A stretch of 64,000 nt of DNA from Microbacterium sp. Bi121. GTDB taxonomy: Bacteria; Actinomycetota; Actinomycetes; Actinomycetales; Microbacteriaceae. Location of the stretch: contig NZ_CAKKLJ010000002.1 in assembly GCF_918698005.1 (NCBI RefSeq), positions 62,001 through 126,000 of the forward strand. The letters run 5' to 3'. Position numbers and translations under genes: made by a program. This document shows positions 12,801-20,642 of this stretch, in pieces. Each line of letters begins with the position of its first letter. The stretch's first letter is position 1. Below the pieces are notes generated by a model. It saw only the letters and a list, made by a program, of their open reading frames with translations, did not search any database and was not told where the DNA came from.

Positions 12801-13114
12801 CCTGGACCGAGCACCTGCCCACCAGGGATCGGCTCGACTACGCGATGTTCCCGCGGCTGAGCGCGATCGCCGAGCGCCTGTGGGCCGGGGGAGAGCCGGG
12901 CGAAACGGAAGCATTCCTGCGGCGTCTTCCGCTGCACCTGCGGCGTCTCGCGCGTGCCGGGGTGCAGTATCGTCGGCTCCAGGGCCCGACACCCGATCAG
13001 CGACGAGACGGAATCCCTGGAAAACCGATAAGCGTCGCCGATCGCGAACGACACGTCTCCGACCTGGTCGCCGGTTTCCGCCATGGCCCAGCTCATGCTC
13101 CGAAGGTGAATTGA
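9848..13114 (+). CDS. Fusion: D-aminoacylase-type amidohydrolase + GH20 beta-N-acetylhexosaminidase
   Basis: This 1088-residue protein joins two enzymes in one frame. Residues about 12-545 are an N-acyl-D-amino-acid deacylase-type amidohydrolase: the metal pair His78/His80 (DMHAH), later His residues in APHTRSYG and VHLTHATMN, and the catalytic Asp in GGSDGI. At the position where characterised D-aminoacylases carry a metal-bridging Cys, it has Asp107 (IGQDG). Residues about 555-660 look like a GH20b domain, and residues about 660-1065 are the GH20 barrel with the Asp853-Glu854 pair in GIGGDEV and LHLHLTDDQGWR. There is no signal peptide, so it is cytoplasmic. It should deacylate an N-acyl-D-amino acid and remove terminal GlcNAc. 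The GTG start overlaps the upstream gene by 10 bases. Confidence 0.93.
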   Translation: MLLSAEQAGAGRVRVYRGATVVDGTGADRYRADVAIEGSTIVAVVRADDDDEALELPSGAVEIEADGLVLAPGFIDMHAHSDLAVLTGADHQAKIRQGVTTEVIGQDGLGYAPLDDVAASAVPAQIAGWNGAPALHMTGGVPWRTVDELLAAIDAATVANVAVLVPQGNLRMMTIGHENRPATPDELEAMCALLGAALDAGAFGMSSGLTYTPGMYASTAELETLCRVVAERGGYWAPHTRSYGAGALDAYREALDIGRRTGCPVHLTHATMNFAPNRGRAAELLALVDEAIADGVDVTLDTYPYLPGATTLSALLPSRLAAGGDLVAGIRSLDDAQREQVRVELEDIGCDGFHGERADWSQIEVSGTANPALAHLVGRTIDEIAGTEGRRPVDVVLDTIVADAGATGILMHIGDEQNVRAIMRHPRHTGGSDGILIGAKPHPRGFGTFPRYLGHYVRELGVLRLEEAVQHLSAAPARRLGLDRGDTPRGVIRAGAMADLVLFDPEMIAAGATFDDPRAAPVGIHEVLVSGVAVISGGEVAGATPGSALRMPPPPHRATVPLIDSTIDPQAAPFLLHHDAPIIGSGDLSRIASLLRDALDLAPDAAPEAPSILLRVDESLGGEESFRIDVTAEGVELIGAAPVGVFRAAMALRQLCTPETAIATRIPAGVWQGEPAYGWRGAMLDVARHFRPADDVRRLIDLLAMHHLNVLHLHLTDDQGWRFEVPGFPRLTEIGARREATQRGHGPRATVEPGVHEGFYTTAELRSLVAYAADRFVTIVPEVELPGHVQAALAAYPELGNTDIGERVTAPWERFGVNPRVLAPTDEALDFGRAAIDALCDIFDSPWIGIGGDEVPVDEWAQSAAAGERMRLLGLAEPHDVQPWFTEHFVAHVHSHGRTALAWDEVLEGDVPDGVRILAWRGPAAMAEALRRGIPVVGCPDLEAYLDYRQSESADEPVPVGPPLTIERAYTLTLPAGAVGGQANTWTEHLPTRDRLDYAMFPRLSAIAERLWAGGEPGETEAFLRRLPLHLRRLARAGVQYRRLQGPTPDQRRDGIPGKPISVADRERHVSDLVAGFRHGPAHAPKVN

Positions 13115-13119
13115 CAGAT

Positions 13120-14307
13120 ATGTCCGAGACGGGTGAACCGCGACAGGCCGCACCGGCCGCGCGAACCAACGCGGCGACGCACGCCTTCGGGTCGTCGCAG
13201 AACCTCCGATCGCGCACCAAGGTCCTCCCGGAGCACGCCAGAGGACACAACCGCGCGCTCGTGCTGCAGACGCTGTACCACTCCGGATCGATGAGCCGGG
13301 CTGATCTGTCGAGGGAGACCGGCCTCACCCGCGTCACCATCTCTGACCTGGTCGCCGAGTTCATCGCCGACGGCATCATCATCGAACTCGGCATCCGCGA
13401 GACGGTCGGGCCGGGCAAGCCGCCGATCCTCGTCGACATCGACCGCCTCGGTCACCAGATCATCGGGTTGGATCTGTCTGATGCCGAGGTGTACCGCGGT
13501 TCGGTCATGAGCCTCGACGGCGACGTGCTCGAGCGCCGCGAAGTCGCGAGGCCGGCGCCGTCGGACGGCGAGGGCGCGTACGCCGCTGTGCGAGGGCTCG
13601 CGGAGGAGCTCGTCGCGGCATCCACGGCGACGCTGCTCGGCGTAGGGGTCGGCACCCCTGGCATCGTCCGGCCGGACGGCGTCGTGCTCAGCTCGCCGAA
13701 CATCGGCTGGACGGACTTCGCGCTGGAATCCGAGCTCGGCCGCGATCTCGGGCTGCCGGTGATCGCCCGCAACGACGCGAACGCCGCGGTGCTGGCGGAG
13801 TACACGTTCGGCGAGGCTCGCTCGGACTTCGTCCTCATCAAGATCGGGTTCGGTGTCGGCGCCGGGCTCATCTCCGGCAGCCAGCCGCTTCTCGGCAGCC
13901 GGTACGCCGCGGGCGAGATCGGTCACGTCGTCGTCGGCACCGACGGCGGCCCGCACTGCGTGTGCGGTCGTGACGGGTGCCTCGAGGCCTGGCTCAGCGT
14001 CAGCCGACTGCGCGACGAGATCGCCGCCGATCCCGCATCCCGCGACGTGGTCCTGCGCGATGCCGGAACCCGGATGGCGATCGCCATCGCACCGATCGTG
14101 ACCGCGCTCGACCTCTCCGAGATCGTGCTGTCGGGGCCGCTCGACCTGCTCGACGGGACGTTCATCGACGCAGCTACCCGGACTCTCCGGTCGCGGACCC
14201 TCGAAGGCGTCTTCGATGACGTCGTGATCCGTCCGACCCAGCAGCCGGATATCGTGCTCCGCGGAACGGCTGTGATGGTCCTCTCGAGCCAGCTCGGCGT
14301 CTCCTGA
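13120..14307 (+). CDS. ROK family transcriptional regulator (NagC/XylR-like)
   Basis: This 395-residue regulator has an N-terminal winged helix (about residues 42-100; SRADLSRETGLTRVTISDLV) and a ROK sugar-binding domain. The ROK zinc motif is complete: Cys280, Cys282 and Cys287 in CVCGRDGCLE. The ATG follows the fusion gene stop by five bases, with AAGGTGA as ribosome site, so it is co-transcribed with it. Position between the hexosaminidase fusion and nagB points to an amino-sugar effector such as GlcNAc or GlcNAc-6-P, acting as derepressor. This is inference from context. Confidence 0.92.
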   Translation: MSETGEPRQAAPAARTNAATHAFGSSQNLRSRTKVLPEHARGHNRALVLQTLYHSGSMSRADLSRETGLTRVTISDLVAEFIADGIIIELGIRETVGPGKPPILVDIDRLGHQIIGLDLSDAEVYRGSVMSLDGDVLERREVARPAPSDGEGAYAAVRGLAEELVAASTATLLGVGVGTPGIVRPDGVVLSSPNIGWTDFALESELGRDLGLPVIARNDANAAVLAEYTFGEARSDFVLIKIGFGVGAGLISGSQPLLGSRYAAGEIGHVVVGTDGGPHCVCGRDGCLEAWLSVSRLRDEIAADPASRDVVLRDAGTRMAIAIAPIVTALDLSEIVLSGPLDLLDGTFIDAATRTLRSRTLEGVFDDVVIRPTQQPDIVLRGTAVMVLSSQLGVS

Positions 14308-14322
14308 GGACGCCGCACTCTG

Positions 14323-14339
14323 AGACAATCGAACTGTCT
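14323..14339. promoter_or_regulatory. Possible operator/promoter ahead of nagB
   Basis: AGACA (14323-14327) and TGTCT (14335-14339) form an inverted repeat with a seven-base spacer. GACAAT inside it could serve as a -10 box. It is a candidate site for the ROK regulator encoded just upstream. Confidence 0.35.
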
Positions 14340-14410
14340 TCCCCTTCTTCCCCGCGGCAGCGCTCATCGCGTTCGCAGTCCGCTCGCTTCTGAACAGGAG
14401 ATCGCCGTCC

Positions 14411-15190
14411 ATGGCTGAAGTCGTCATCGTCGAGAACGCCCCCGCTGCGGGTGCGCTGGTCGCGGATGAGATCGTTCGTCTCATCACGGAGAAGCCGGAT
14501 GCCGTGCTCGGCCTGGCGACGGGTTCGACGCCGCTGCCGGTGTACCAAGCGCTGCCGCCGCGTCTCGCGGGAGTGGATGTCTCGCGCGTGCGCGGATTCG
14601 CCCTCGACGAGTACGTCGGCATCGACCCCGCTCACCCCGAGAGCTACCGCTCGGTGATCACCCGCGAGGTCGTCGAGCCGCTGGGGCTGGACCCCGAGCT
14701 GATCCGCACGCCCAACGGTGCCGCCGATGGCGTGCAGCACGCGGGTGACGACTACGAGGCGGCGATCGAGGCTGCCGGTGGCGTCGACCTGCAGATCCTC
14801 GGCATCGGCACCGACGGACACATCGGTTTCAACGAACCGGGATCCTCCTTCGCATCGCGCACGCGCGTGAAGACGCTCACCGTGCAGACCCGTGAGGACA
14901 ATGCGCGGTTCTTCGACTCGATCGACGACGTTCCGATGCACTGCATCACCCAGGGCCTCGGCACGATCCTGCGTGCACGTCACCTCGTGCTGCTCGCGTT
15001 CGGTTCTGGGAAGGCCAGGGCCGTCGCTGCCGCGGTCGAGGGGCCGGTCAGCGCGATCCTCCCGGGGTCGGCGATCCAGCTGCACGAGCATGTCACGGTC
15101 GTCGTCGACGAGGCGGCGGCATCCGAGTTGAAGCTCGCCGACTACTACCGCTACACGTTCGACAACAAGCCGGCCTGGCAGGGCCTCTAA
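14411..15190 (+). CDS. nagB: Glucosamine-6-phosphate deaminase
   Basis: NagB converts glucosamine 6-phosphate to fructose 6-phosphate and ammonia, feeding amino sugars into glycolysis. The 259-residue length matches the family. Conserved stretches include LGLATGSTPLPVYQ (phosphate binding), FALDEYVGI, and the active-site GIGTDGHIGFNEPGSSF. A GGAG ribosome site precedes the ATG. The stop codon overlaps that of the convergent Nudix gene. With the hexosaminidase fusion and ROK regulator upstream and nagA at 19436-20602 it completes a GlcNAc catabolic set. Confidence 0.97.
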   Translation: MAEVVIVENAPAAGALVADEIVRLITEKPDAVLGLATGSTPLPVYQALPPRLAGVDVSRVRGFALDEYVGIDPAHPESYRSVITREVVEPLGLDPELIRTPNGAADGVQHAGDDYEAAIEAAGGVDLQILGIGTDGHIGFNEPGSSFASRTRVKTLTVQTREDNARFFDSIDDVPMHCITQGLGTILRARHLVLLAFGSGKARAVAAAVEGPVSAILPGSAIQLHEHVTVVVDEAAASELKLADYYRYTFDNKPAWQGL

Positions 15191-15609
15191 CCCGGGCTGG
15201 CGCTTCCGAGCACGTCGGGCCACGCGATCGGGAGCAGGTGCTCGAGGCTCAGCGGTGCGAGTTCGAGCGTGCCGATCGCGTCCGGTGTGATCCAGCGGAG
15301 CTCGGCGAGTTCGGCCTGCACGGTCACGGCATCCGCCTCGATCGTCAGGGCGAACGCGTCGGCGATCACCCGGTGGCCGGGTTCGTTCGCGGCGGCGGAG
15401 ATGAAGCGCCCTAGCGGTCGCATCGCGTTCTCGTCGATGCTGAGCCCCAGCTCCTCCTCCAGCTCGCGGGCGAGCGTCTGCGCCGGGTTCTCGCCGGCCT
15501 CCGGTTTGCCGCCCGGTTGCATGAATGCCGTCGTGCCCTGTTTGCGCACGACGAGGACACGTCCGCTCTCATCGTGGATGACGGCGGCGCTGACGTGGAT
15601 GTCAGGCAT
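15187..15609 (-). CDS. Nudix hydrolase
   Basis: This 140-residue protein carries the Nudix box, starting GGKPEAGENPAQTL and ending RELEEELGL, which binds Mg2+ and hydrolyses nucleoside diphosphates linked to another group. The substrate cannot be predicted. Its start overlaps the end of the FAD oxidase gene by 8 bases, so it is the last gene of a three-gene minus-strand operon. Its stop overlaps that of nagB, which is convergent. Confidence 0.92.
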   Translation of the reverse strand: MPDIHVSAAVIHDESGRVLVVRKQGTTAFMQPGGKPEAGENPAQTLARELEEELGLSIDENAMRPLGRFISAAANEPGHRVIADAFALTIEADAVTVQAELAELRWITPDAIGTLELAPLSLEHLLPIAWPDVLGSASPG

Positions 15610-16963
15610 GCGCGAACACCTTTCCCGGAGCCAGGATGCCGAGCGGATCGAACACGGCCTTGATCTGCCGCTGCAGCTCCCACTGATCCTCGCCGAGCTC
15701 GTCAGCGAGCCAGCGGCTCTTCAGGATGCCGATGCCGTGCTCTCCGGTGAGGGTGCCGCCCAGACGTACGGCGGCGCGGAACAGCTCGTCTGCTGCCGCC
15801 CAGACGTGGTCGGGGACCTCGCTGCCCTCGAAGATGAAGTTCGGGTGCAGGTTGCCGTCGCCGGCATGCGCGACCGTCGGGATCGTGAGCCCGTAGGCGG
15901 CTTCGATCCGAGCGATCTCGTCGAACATGGCCGGAAGCGCGCTGCGCGGCACCGAGACGTCTTCGATCAGAGTGGTGCCGAGGGCTGCCATGGCGCCGTG
16001 CATGGACCGCCGGATCGCCAGCAGCTGCTCGCCCTCCGCGCGGTCGGTCGTGAGCGTCACGGTGCCGCCTGACGCGCGCAGCGTCTCGGCGATGCGCGCA
16101 GCCTCGGCGGCGGCCGCAGGGCCGTCGGTCTGGATCGTCAGTTGTGAGGTGGTGGCCGCCGGCGCAGGCAGGCGGAGGTGCGCGTGCACGGCGGCGAACG
16201 CCGGGGCATCCATCAGTTCCATGATCGCGGGCTGGACTCCGGATGCCGTCACCGCCGCCGACCCGGCGGCCGCAGCGCGCACGGTCGGGAACAACGCGGT
16301 GAGGGTGCAGACCTCGCCTTCGACGAGTCTTCTCAGTTTCAGTGTGGCACCGACGACGACGCCGAGCGTCCCCTCTGATCCGATCACGAGCGCTGTGAGG
16401 TCGAGCCCGGTGACGCCCTTGACGCTGCGGTGGCCGAGGTGGAGGAGCCGGCCGTCGGCGAGGACGAGGTCGACGCCGAGCACGGCATCCCTGACGACGC
16501 CGTACTTCGCGCACAGCAGCCCGCCGGCGCCGGTGGCGATGTTGCCGCCGACCGTGGAGATGTCGCGGCTGGCGGGGTCCGGCGCCCACCACAGGCCGTC
16601 CTCGGCCAGGCGCGCGTTGAGCTGGGCGTTCAGGATCCCCGGTTCGACGACGGCGAGCAGATCGTCCTGTCGCACCTCGAGCACGCGATTCAGACGCATC
16701 GTGGACAGCACGATCTCGCCGGGGCCGGCGTTCGCGGCTCCCGCGAGACCGGTGCCGGCGCCACGCACGACGACGGGTGTGCGGGTCGCCGTCGCGATGC
16801 GCATCGTCTGCTGCACGTCGGCGACGGTTCGCGCGTGGACGACGGCGATGGGCCGCCCGGGGGAGCGGTGACCCGACCGGTCCGCCCTGGCGGCCTCGAG
16901 CGAGACCTCGCTCGCATCGACGATGTCGCCGAGTGCGTCGCGCAGGGCCGCGACCACTGTCAC
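15602..16963 (-). CDS. FAD-binding oxidase, GlcD/D-lactate dehydrogenase type
   Basis: This 453-residue flavoprotein has a PCMH-type FAD domain at the N-terminus (VVRGAGTGLAGAA, the ISTVGGNIATGAGG loop, VIGSEGTLGVV) and a C-terminal FAD-oxidase cap ending in the metal/substrate motif THPTVAHAGDGN-like (here TVAHAGDGNLHPN) and TGEHGIGILK. These features mark glycolate oxidase subunit D and D-2-hydroxyacid dehydrogenases. The substrate is probably a D-2-hydroxy acid such as D-lactate or glycolate. The GTG start at 16963 overlaps the stop of the upstream gene by four bases (GTGA), which supports it over any longer start. Confidence 0.93.
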   Translation of the reverse strand: MTVVAALRDALGDIVDASEVSLEAARADRSGHRSPGRPIAVVHARTVADVQQTMRIATATRTPVVVRGAGTGLAGAANAGPGEIVLSTMRLNRVLEVRQDDLLAVVEPGILNAQLNARLAEDGLWWAPDPASRDISTVGGNIATGAGGLLCAKYGVVRDAVLGVDLVLADGRLLHLGHRSVKGVTGLDLTALVIGSEGTLGVVVGATLKLRRLVEGEVCTLTALFPTVRAAAAGSAAVTASGVQPAIMELMDAPAFAAVHAHLRLPAPAATTSQLTIQTDGPAAAAEAARIAETLRASGGTVTLTTDRAEGEQLLAIRRSMHGAMAALGTTLIEDVSVPRSALPAMFDEIARIEAAYGLTIPTVAHAGDGNLHPNFIFEGSEVPDHVWAAADELFRAAVRLGGTLTGEHGIGILKSRWLADELGEDQWELQRQIKAVFDPLGILAPGKVFAHA

Positions 16964-17331
16964 TTCAGGGTTCTCCGACCGGCGAAGAGACCCGCGGCGA
17001 CCGCGACGACGGCGAACGCCACGCCGGCCCATGCCTGGCCCATCGACCACCAGGCGAGCGTGACGCCGGCGTAGATGAGCAGCTCGACGGCCGCGCGGAT
17101 GAACGGATGCAGTTGCAGCACGGGACGCGGTGAGAGAAACAGCGCCCAGATCAGCAGCACGATCAGCGGGGAGCCGATGCCGAAGACGAGGTTCCACGGG
17201 AAGTCCCACATCGCGAAGCCCCACAGCGCCAATGACGCGAGCGCCACGACCAGGACGACGGCCCTGACGATGTCGAGCGGGGTGATGTTCGGACGGTTGA
17301 CACCAGGCACGGCGTCGGGGGCTTCGGACAT
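16960..17331 (-). CDS. YrdB/DUF2568-like four-helix membrane protein
   Basis: This 123-residue protein has four predicted membrane helices (starting near residues 20, 48, 80 and 100) with Trp-rich loops (WGFAMWDFPWN). It resembles the small YrdB family, whose function is unknown. It is the first gene of the operon with the FAD oxidase and the Nudix hydrolase, sharing a four-base overlap with the oxidase start. No catalytic motif is visible. Confidence 0.8.
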   Translation of the reverse strand: MSEAPDAVPGVNRPNITPLDIVRAVVLVVALASLALWGFAMWDFPWNLVFGIGSPLIVLLIWALFLSPRPVLQLHPFIRAAVELLIYAGVTLAWWSMGQAWAGVAFAVVAVAAGLFAGRRTLK

Positions 17332-17340
17332 GCCTCCAGT

Positions 17341-19269
17341 CTATTCGGCGGGGGCGAGGGCCTCGTTCGTCGTCGCCGGCGCGAGGAGGTCTGCGGCGGT
17401 GTCCTCAACCGGCGCCGCGGTGAGAGGACTCTCCTCTGTCGACGCGTCCTCCGTCGATTCGGGGCTCGATGGAGTCTCACCGGTCAGCGCGTCGTCAGCC
17501 GCAGCGCCGTCGGTCGGAGGGGCGACGTCGGACGGCTCCTCCGGCGCAGGTTCGTCCGCAGCAGCATCGGCCAGTTCCTGGCAGGTCGGGCCGGAATAGA
17601 GCTCGGCCAACGTGGTGATCTCCTGCTCCCCTCGGCTGTCACCGAGGACGTAGCCGATCGAGACCTCGATCTGCGCTGCATCCTGAACCTGCGCGTCCGT
17701 CGGCCTCAGATCGACAGTGCCGGCGCCCTGCGCCGAGAGAATGGTGCGGTAGACACCGGCATCCGTGCCGGCGGCGCCTTCGACGACGACGCGGACGTTC
17801 GCGTCGGGAGCGCCGCTGAGTGGTACGGAGTACTGGGGCACCAGACCGTCCTCGCCGGTGCATGTCTGCGCGGCGGGCTCCCAGCCTGGAGCTCCGCTCG
17901 GTACCTCTGGCTCGGGTTCTGGTTCCGGCTCGGGTGTCGACGGCGGCTCGGTCGATTCGCTTCCGTCGCCACCTGCTCCGCCTGCGGGCCTCTCATCGCT
18001 CACCGGCGTGCTCGCTGCGGGAGGCGCTGCCTCCTCCGGCGCGGTGGCGGGCGGCGGCGCCTTCCGCGGCGCCACGTAATCGTCGCTGTCGTCGGGCGCT
18101 GGGAGCTCGAGGACGAGCATCTCGTCCGCCTCGATGTCGTTGCCGGGGACGAGCTCGGACGAGATCGACGAACCGTCCGCGTCTCCTGCGCTGGGGAGCG
18201 AGGTCACCGGGCTGGCGCTGACGAGCCCGGGGACGATCGTCGCTGCCGCTACGACACCCGCGACGACGAGGGCCGCCGAGCCGGCGCCGACCAGTGCGCC
18301 GATCCCCGAGATGGCGCCGCCGGGAGCCGCACCCGATGTCGAACCGGCGGCTGCACCTGACCCGCCGAGCGTCGTTCCCTCGAGGCCGCTCGGTGCGCCG
18401 GCGCCGGTCGCGACGACAGCGCCGGAGACGACGTCCGACGGCATCCCCGTGACGGCGATGGCCGGAATCCTGCCCTGCTGGAGCAGCGCGGTGTACCCGG
18501 CGGCTCCCGTGACGCCGAGGACCAGCGGGAGAAGGACGAGCGCGAGCCTGCTGGAGACGTCCTTGACCTCACCGGCGACGATGATGCACCGGGCGCAGTC
18601 GTCGAGGTGCGCGTCGAGCCGTCTCTGATCGCGCGTGCTGAGGTTGCCACGGGAATGGGCACCGAGGTGCGCGATCGTCCAGTGGCATTCGGAGTCGGAT
18701 GCCGTGCTGCCCACGTGCGCCTGGATCCAGGCTTCGCGCAGGCCCTCGCGGGCACGGAAGGCGAGCTGAGACGCCGCGCCGGCCCTCATCCCGAGCAGCG
18801 GGGCGACCTCGGCGGGCTTCATCTGCTCGATCTCGGTGTACCAGAGCACTTCCTGCCAGCGCGTCGGCAGTCCGCGGAAGGCGTGAGCGGTGAGGCTGCG
18901 ATCGAGGGCCTCATCCGCAGCCTGCTCGGTGCTCTCCGGGTCGACGATGGATTCGAGCTCGTCGATCGGGGTCTCACGGCGGGCGCGGCCCCAGGCAGCC
19001 GCCGTGTTGCGGATGCTCGTGAACAGGTATGCGCGGAAGGAGCCGTTCGGCCCGCCGCCGCGGACGACGGCCTGGAAGATGCGTGCGAACGCCTCTTGGA
19101 CGAGGTCGTCAGGGTCGATGCTCGACGTGATGGATCGCGCGACGGCGATGCCCGATGGGTAATGACGGCGCCACAGTTCGCTGAACGCGTCTGCGTCGCC
19201 TGAGCGCGTGCGCAGGATCAGATCTGCGTCGGCTGTCTGGCCTGTCTCGAAGTCGTTGTGCACAGTCAT
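17341..19269 (-). CDS. ECF sigma factor fused to an anti-sigma-like zinc finger and membrane/extracellular tail
   Basis: This 642-residue protein begins as an ECF sigma factor: region 2 (about residues 15-85, with SSIDPDDLVQEAFARIFQ) and region 4 (about 125-185, helix-turn-helix MKPAEVAPLLGM). It then has an anti-sigma-type zinc motif with His221, Cys225 and Cys228 (HxxxCxxC). A membrane helix follows near 240-262 and a Gly/Ala-rich hydrophobic segment near 325-352, then a Pro/Glu/Ser-rich, presumably extracytoplasmic tail. It therefore seems to be sigma and anti-sigma in one chain, held at the membrane. The ATG at 19269 precedes the sigma domain. Confidence 0.88.
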   Translation of the reverse strand: MTVHNDFETGQTADADLILRTRSGDADAFSELWRRHYPSGIAVARSITSSIDPDDLVQEAFARIFQAVVRGGGPNGSFRAYLFTSIRNTAAAWGRARRETPIDELESIVDPESTEQAADEALDRSLTAHAFRGLPTRWQEVLWYTEIEQMKPAEVAPLLGMRAGAASQLAFRAREGLREAWIQAHVGSTASDSECHWTIAHLGAHSRGNLSTRDQRRLDAHLDDCARCIIVAGEVKDVSSRLALVLLPLVLGVTGAAGYTALLQQGRIPAIAVTGMPSDVVSGAVVATGAGAPSGLEGTTLGGSGAAAGSTSGAAPGGAISGIGALVGAGSAALVVAGVVAAATIVPGLVSASPVTSLPSAGDADGSSISSELVPGNDIEADEMLVLELPAPDDSDDYVAPRKAPPPATAPEEAAPPAASTPVSDERPAGGAGGDGSESTEPPSTPEPEPEPEPEVPSGAPGWEPAAQTCTGEDGLVPQYSVPLSGAPDANVRVVVEGAAGTDAGVYRTILSAQGAGTVDLRPTDAQVQDAAQIEVSIGYVLGDSRGEQEITTLAELYSGPTCQELADAAADEPAPEEPSDVAPPTDGAAADDALTGETPSSPESTEDASTEESPLTAAPVEDTAADLLAPATTNEALAPAE

Positions 19270-19435
19270 CCATTGGTCGTGGGGCGAGGATGTGCCTCCA
19301 CATGAACAAGCGCGCGAACTGGTTCCTCTCGACGCGCCCGAGCCATTGTCTCTCGAAAAGCTGAGTGAGGCCACCCCTGTGGAGAACTCGCATACAGCTC
19401 GCCGCAATCCGGGCATCGGCGCGCGTGGGCGCGGT

Positions 19436-20602
19436 TCAGCGGATGCGCGCTCCGGTCTGCACGTGCCTCATCTGCAGGTTCTCGTCGAGCAGCACGGCGT
19501 CGCCGAGGAACCCGGGAGCCAGTTGCCCGAGCTGGGAGTCGAGTCCGATCGCCCTCGCCGGGGTCGAGGTGAGCGCGCGCACCGACTCGACCAGCGGGAC
19601 GCCGGCCTGGACCGCCCGTTGCAGCGCGACGTCCTGTGTGAGCGTGGATCCGGCTATCGAGCCGGTATCGTCCGCTCTGGCGACCCCGTCGGTCACCGTC
19701 ACTCTGACTGCACCGAGGTCGTACCGTCCGTCTGCACTGCCGGCCGCCGCCATGGCATCCGTCACCAGCGCCACACGCCCGGGTGCGGAATCGAACAGCA
19801 GCTTGATGACCATCGGGTTCAGATGGATGTTGTCGGCGATGCCCTCCAGGACCACCCGGTGATCGGCGGCCGCGGTGAGGACGGGCCCCGGTGCGCGGTG
19901 ATGGATGCCCGGCATCGCGTTGAACGCGTGCGTGAGGATCGTGGCACCAGCGTCGAACGCGGCGGCGGCCAGCGCGGCATCCGCGCTCGTGTGGCCGACG
20001 GCAGCGGCAGCACCCGACGCGACGATCATTCTGATGGCGTCGATGCCGCCAGGCAGCTCCGGGGCGATAGTGACCTGTCGCACCGTGCCGCGCCCGGCGT
20101 CGAGCAGCCGCTGCACGTCGGCCGCAACCGGCTCGCGCAGCAGCGACGGCTCGTGAGCGCCGTGATGCGCCGGGTCGAGGAACGGGCCCTCCAGGTGCGA
20201 GCCGAGAATGTCGGCATCCGTCTGCATGAGATCGGCGATCTCGCCGACCTTCCGCGCCAGGTCGTCGAGCGGTGCAGTGACGAGCGAGACCACGGCGCGC
20301 GTCGTGCCATGGGCGCGATGCAGGTCGCGCGCGGTGCGGATCGCGGTGACGGTCTCATCGAACGACGTGCCGTCATCGAAGGAGACGCCGCCTCCGCCGT
20401 GACCGTGGATGTCGATGAACCCCGGCGCGAGAACGGCGCCCGCGCCGGCGATGACGGTCGCATCCAGCACGGTGTCGGCATCCGGCCGGACGGCACCCGT
20501 GCCGACGGCAGCGACCACGCCGTCTTCGAAACGGACCCACGCGTCCGCCGTCTCCGCGCCGTCGCTGATGAGCCGGGCCGAGTGGATGACGGTTGAGACC
20601 AT
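19436..20602 (-). CDS. nagA: N-acetylglucosamine-6-phosphate deacetylase
   Basis: NagA removes acetate from GlcNAc 6-phosphate, giving the substrate of NagB. The 388-residue protein has the amidohydrolase metal motif PGFIDIHGHGGGG, the conserved THAFNAMPGIHHR and the active-site TDAMAAAG. It stands alone on the minus strand between the sigma factor and glyA genes. The ATG at 20602 has GGTAGG upstream. It is about 4.2 kb away from nagB, but belongs to the same pathway as nagB, the GH20 fusion and the MurQ locus. Confidence 0.96.
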   Translation of the reverse strand: MVSTVIHSARLISDGAETADAWVRFEDGVVAAVGTGAVRPDADTVLDATVIAGAGAVLAPGFIDIHGHGGGGVSFDDGTSFDETVTAIRTARDLHRAHGTTRAVVSLVTAPLDDLARKVGEIADLMQTDADILGSHLEGPFLDPAHHGAHEPSLLREPVAADVQRLLDAGRGTVRQVTIAPELPGGIDAIRMIVASGAAAAVGHTSADAALAAAAFDAGATILTHAFNAMPGIHHRAPGPVLTAAADHRVVLEGIADNIHLNPMVIKLLFDSAPGRVALVTDAMAAAGSADGRYDLGAVRVTVTDGVARADDTGSIAGSTLTQDVALQRAVQAGVPLVESVRALTSTPARAIGLDSQLGQLAPGFLGDAVLLDENLQMRHVQTGARIR

Positions 20603-20634
20603 GAACAAAACCTACCGCGCACGGGGGAGTCCGC

Positions 20635-20640
20635 TATGCT
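20635..20640 (+). promoter_or_regulatory. -10 box TATGCT of the glyA transcript
   Basis: TATGCT ends so that transcription would start near 20647, close to the first stem of the ZTP riboswitch. No good -35 was seen. Confidence 0.6.
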
Positions 20641-20642
20641 CG

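Noticed and set aside
14308..14410. DasR (dre) site ahead of nagB
   Set aside because: No stretch resembling the recalled ACTGGTCTAGACCACT-type consensus is present. The short AGACA/TGTCT repeat is reported instead with low confidence.
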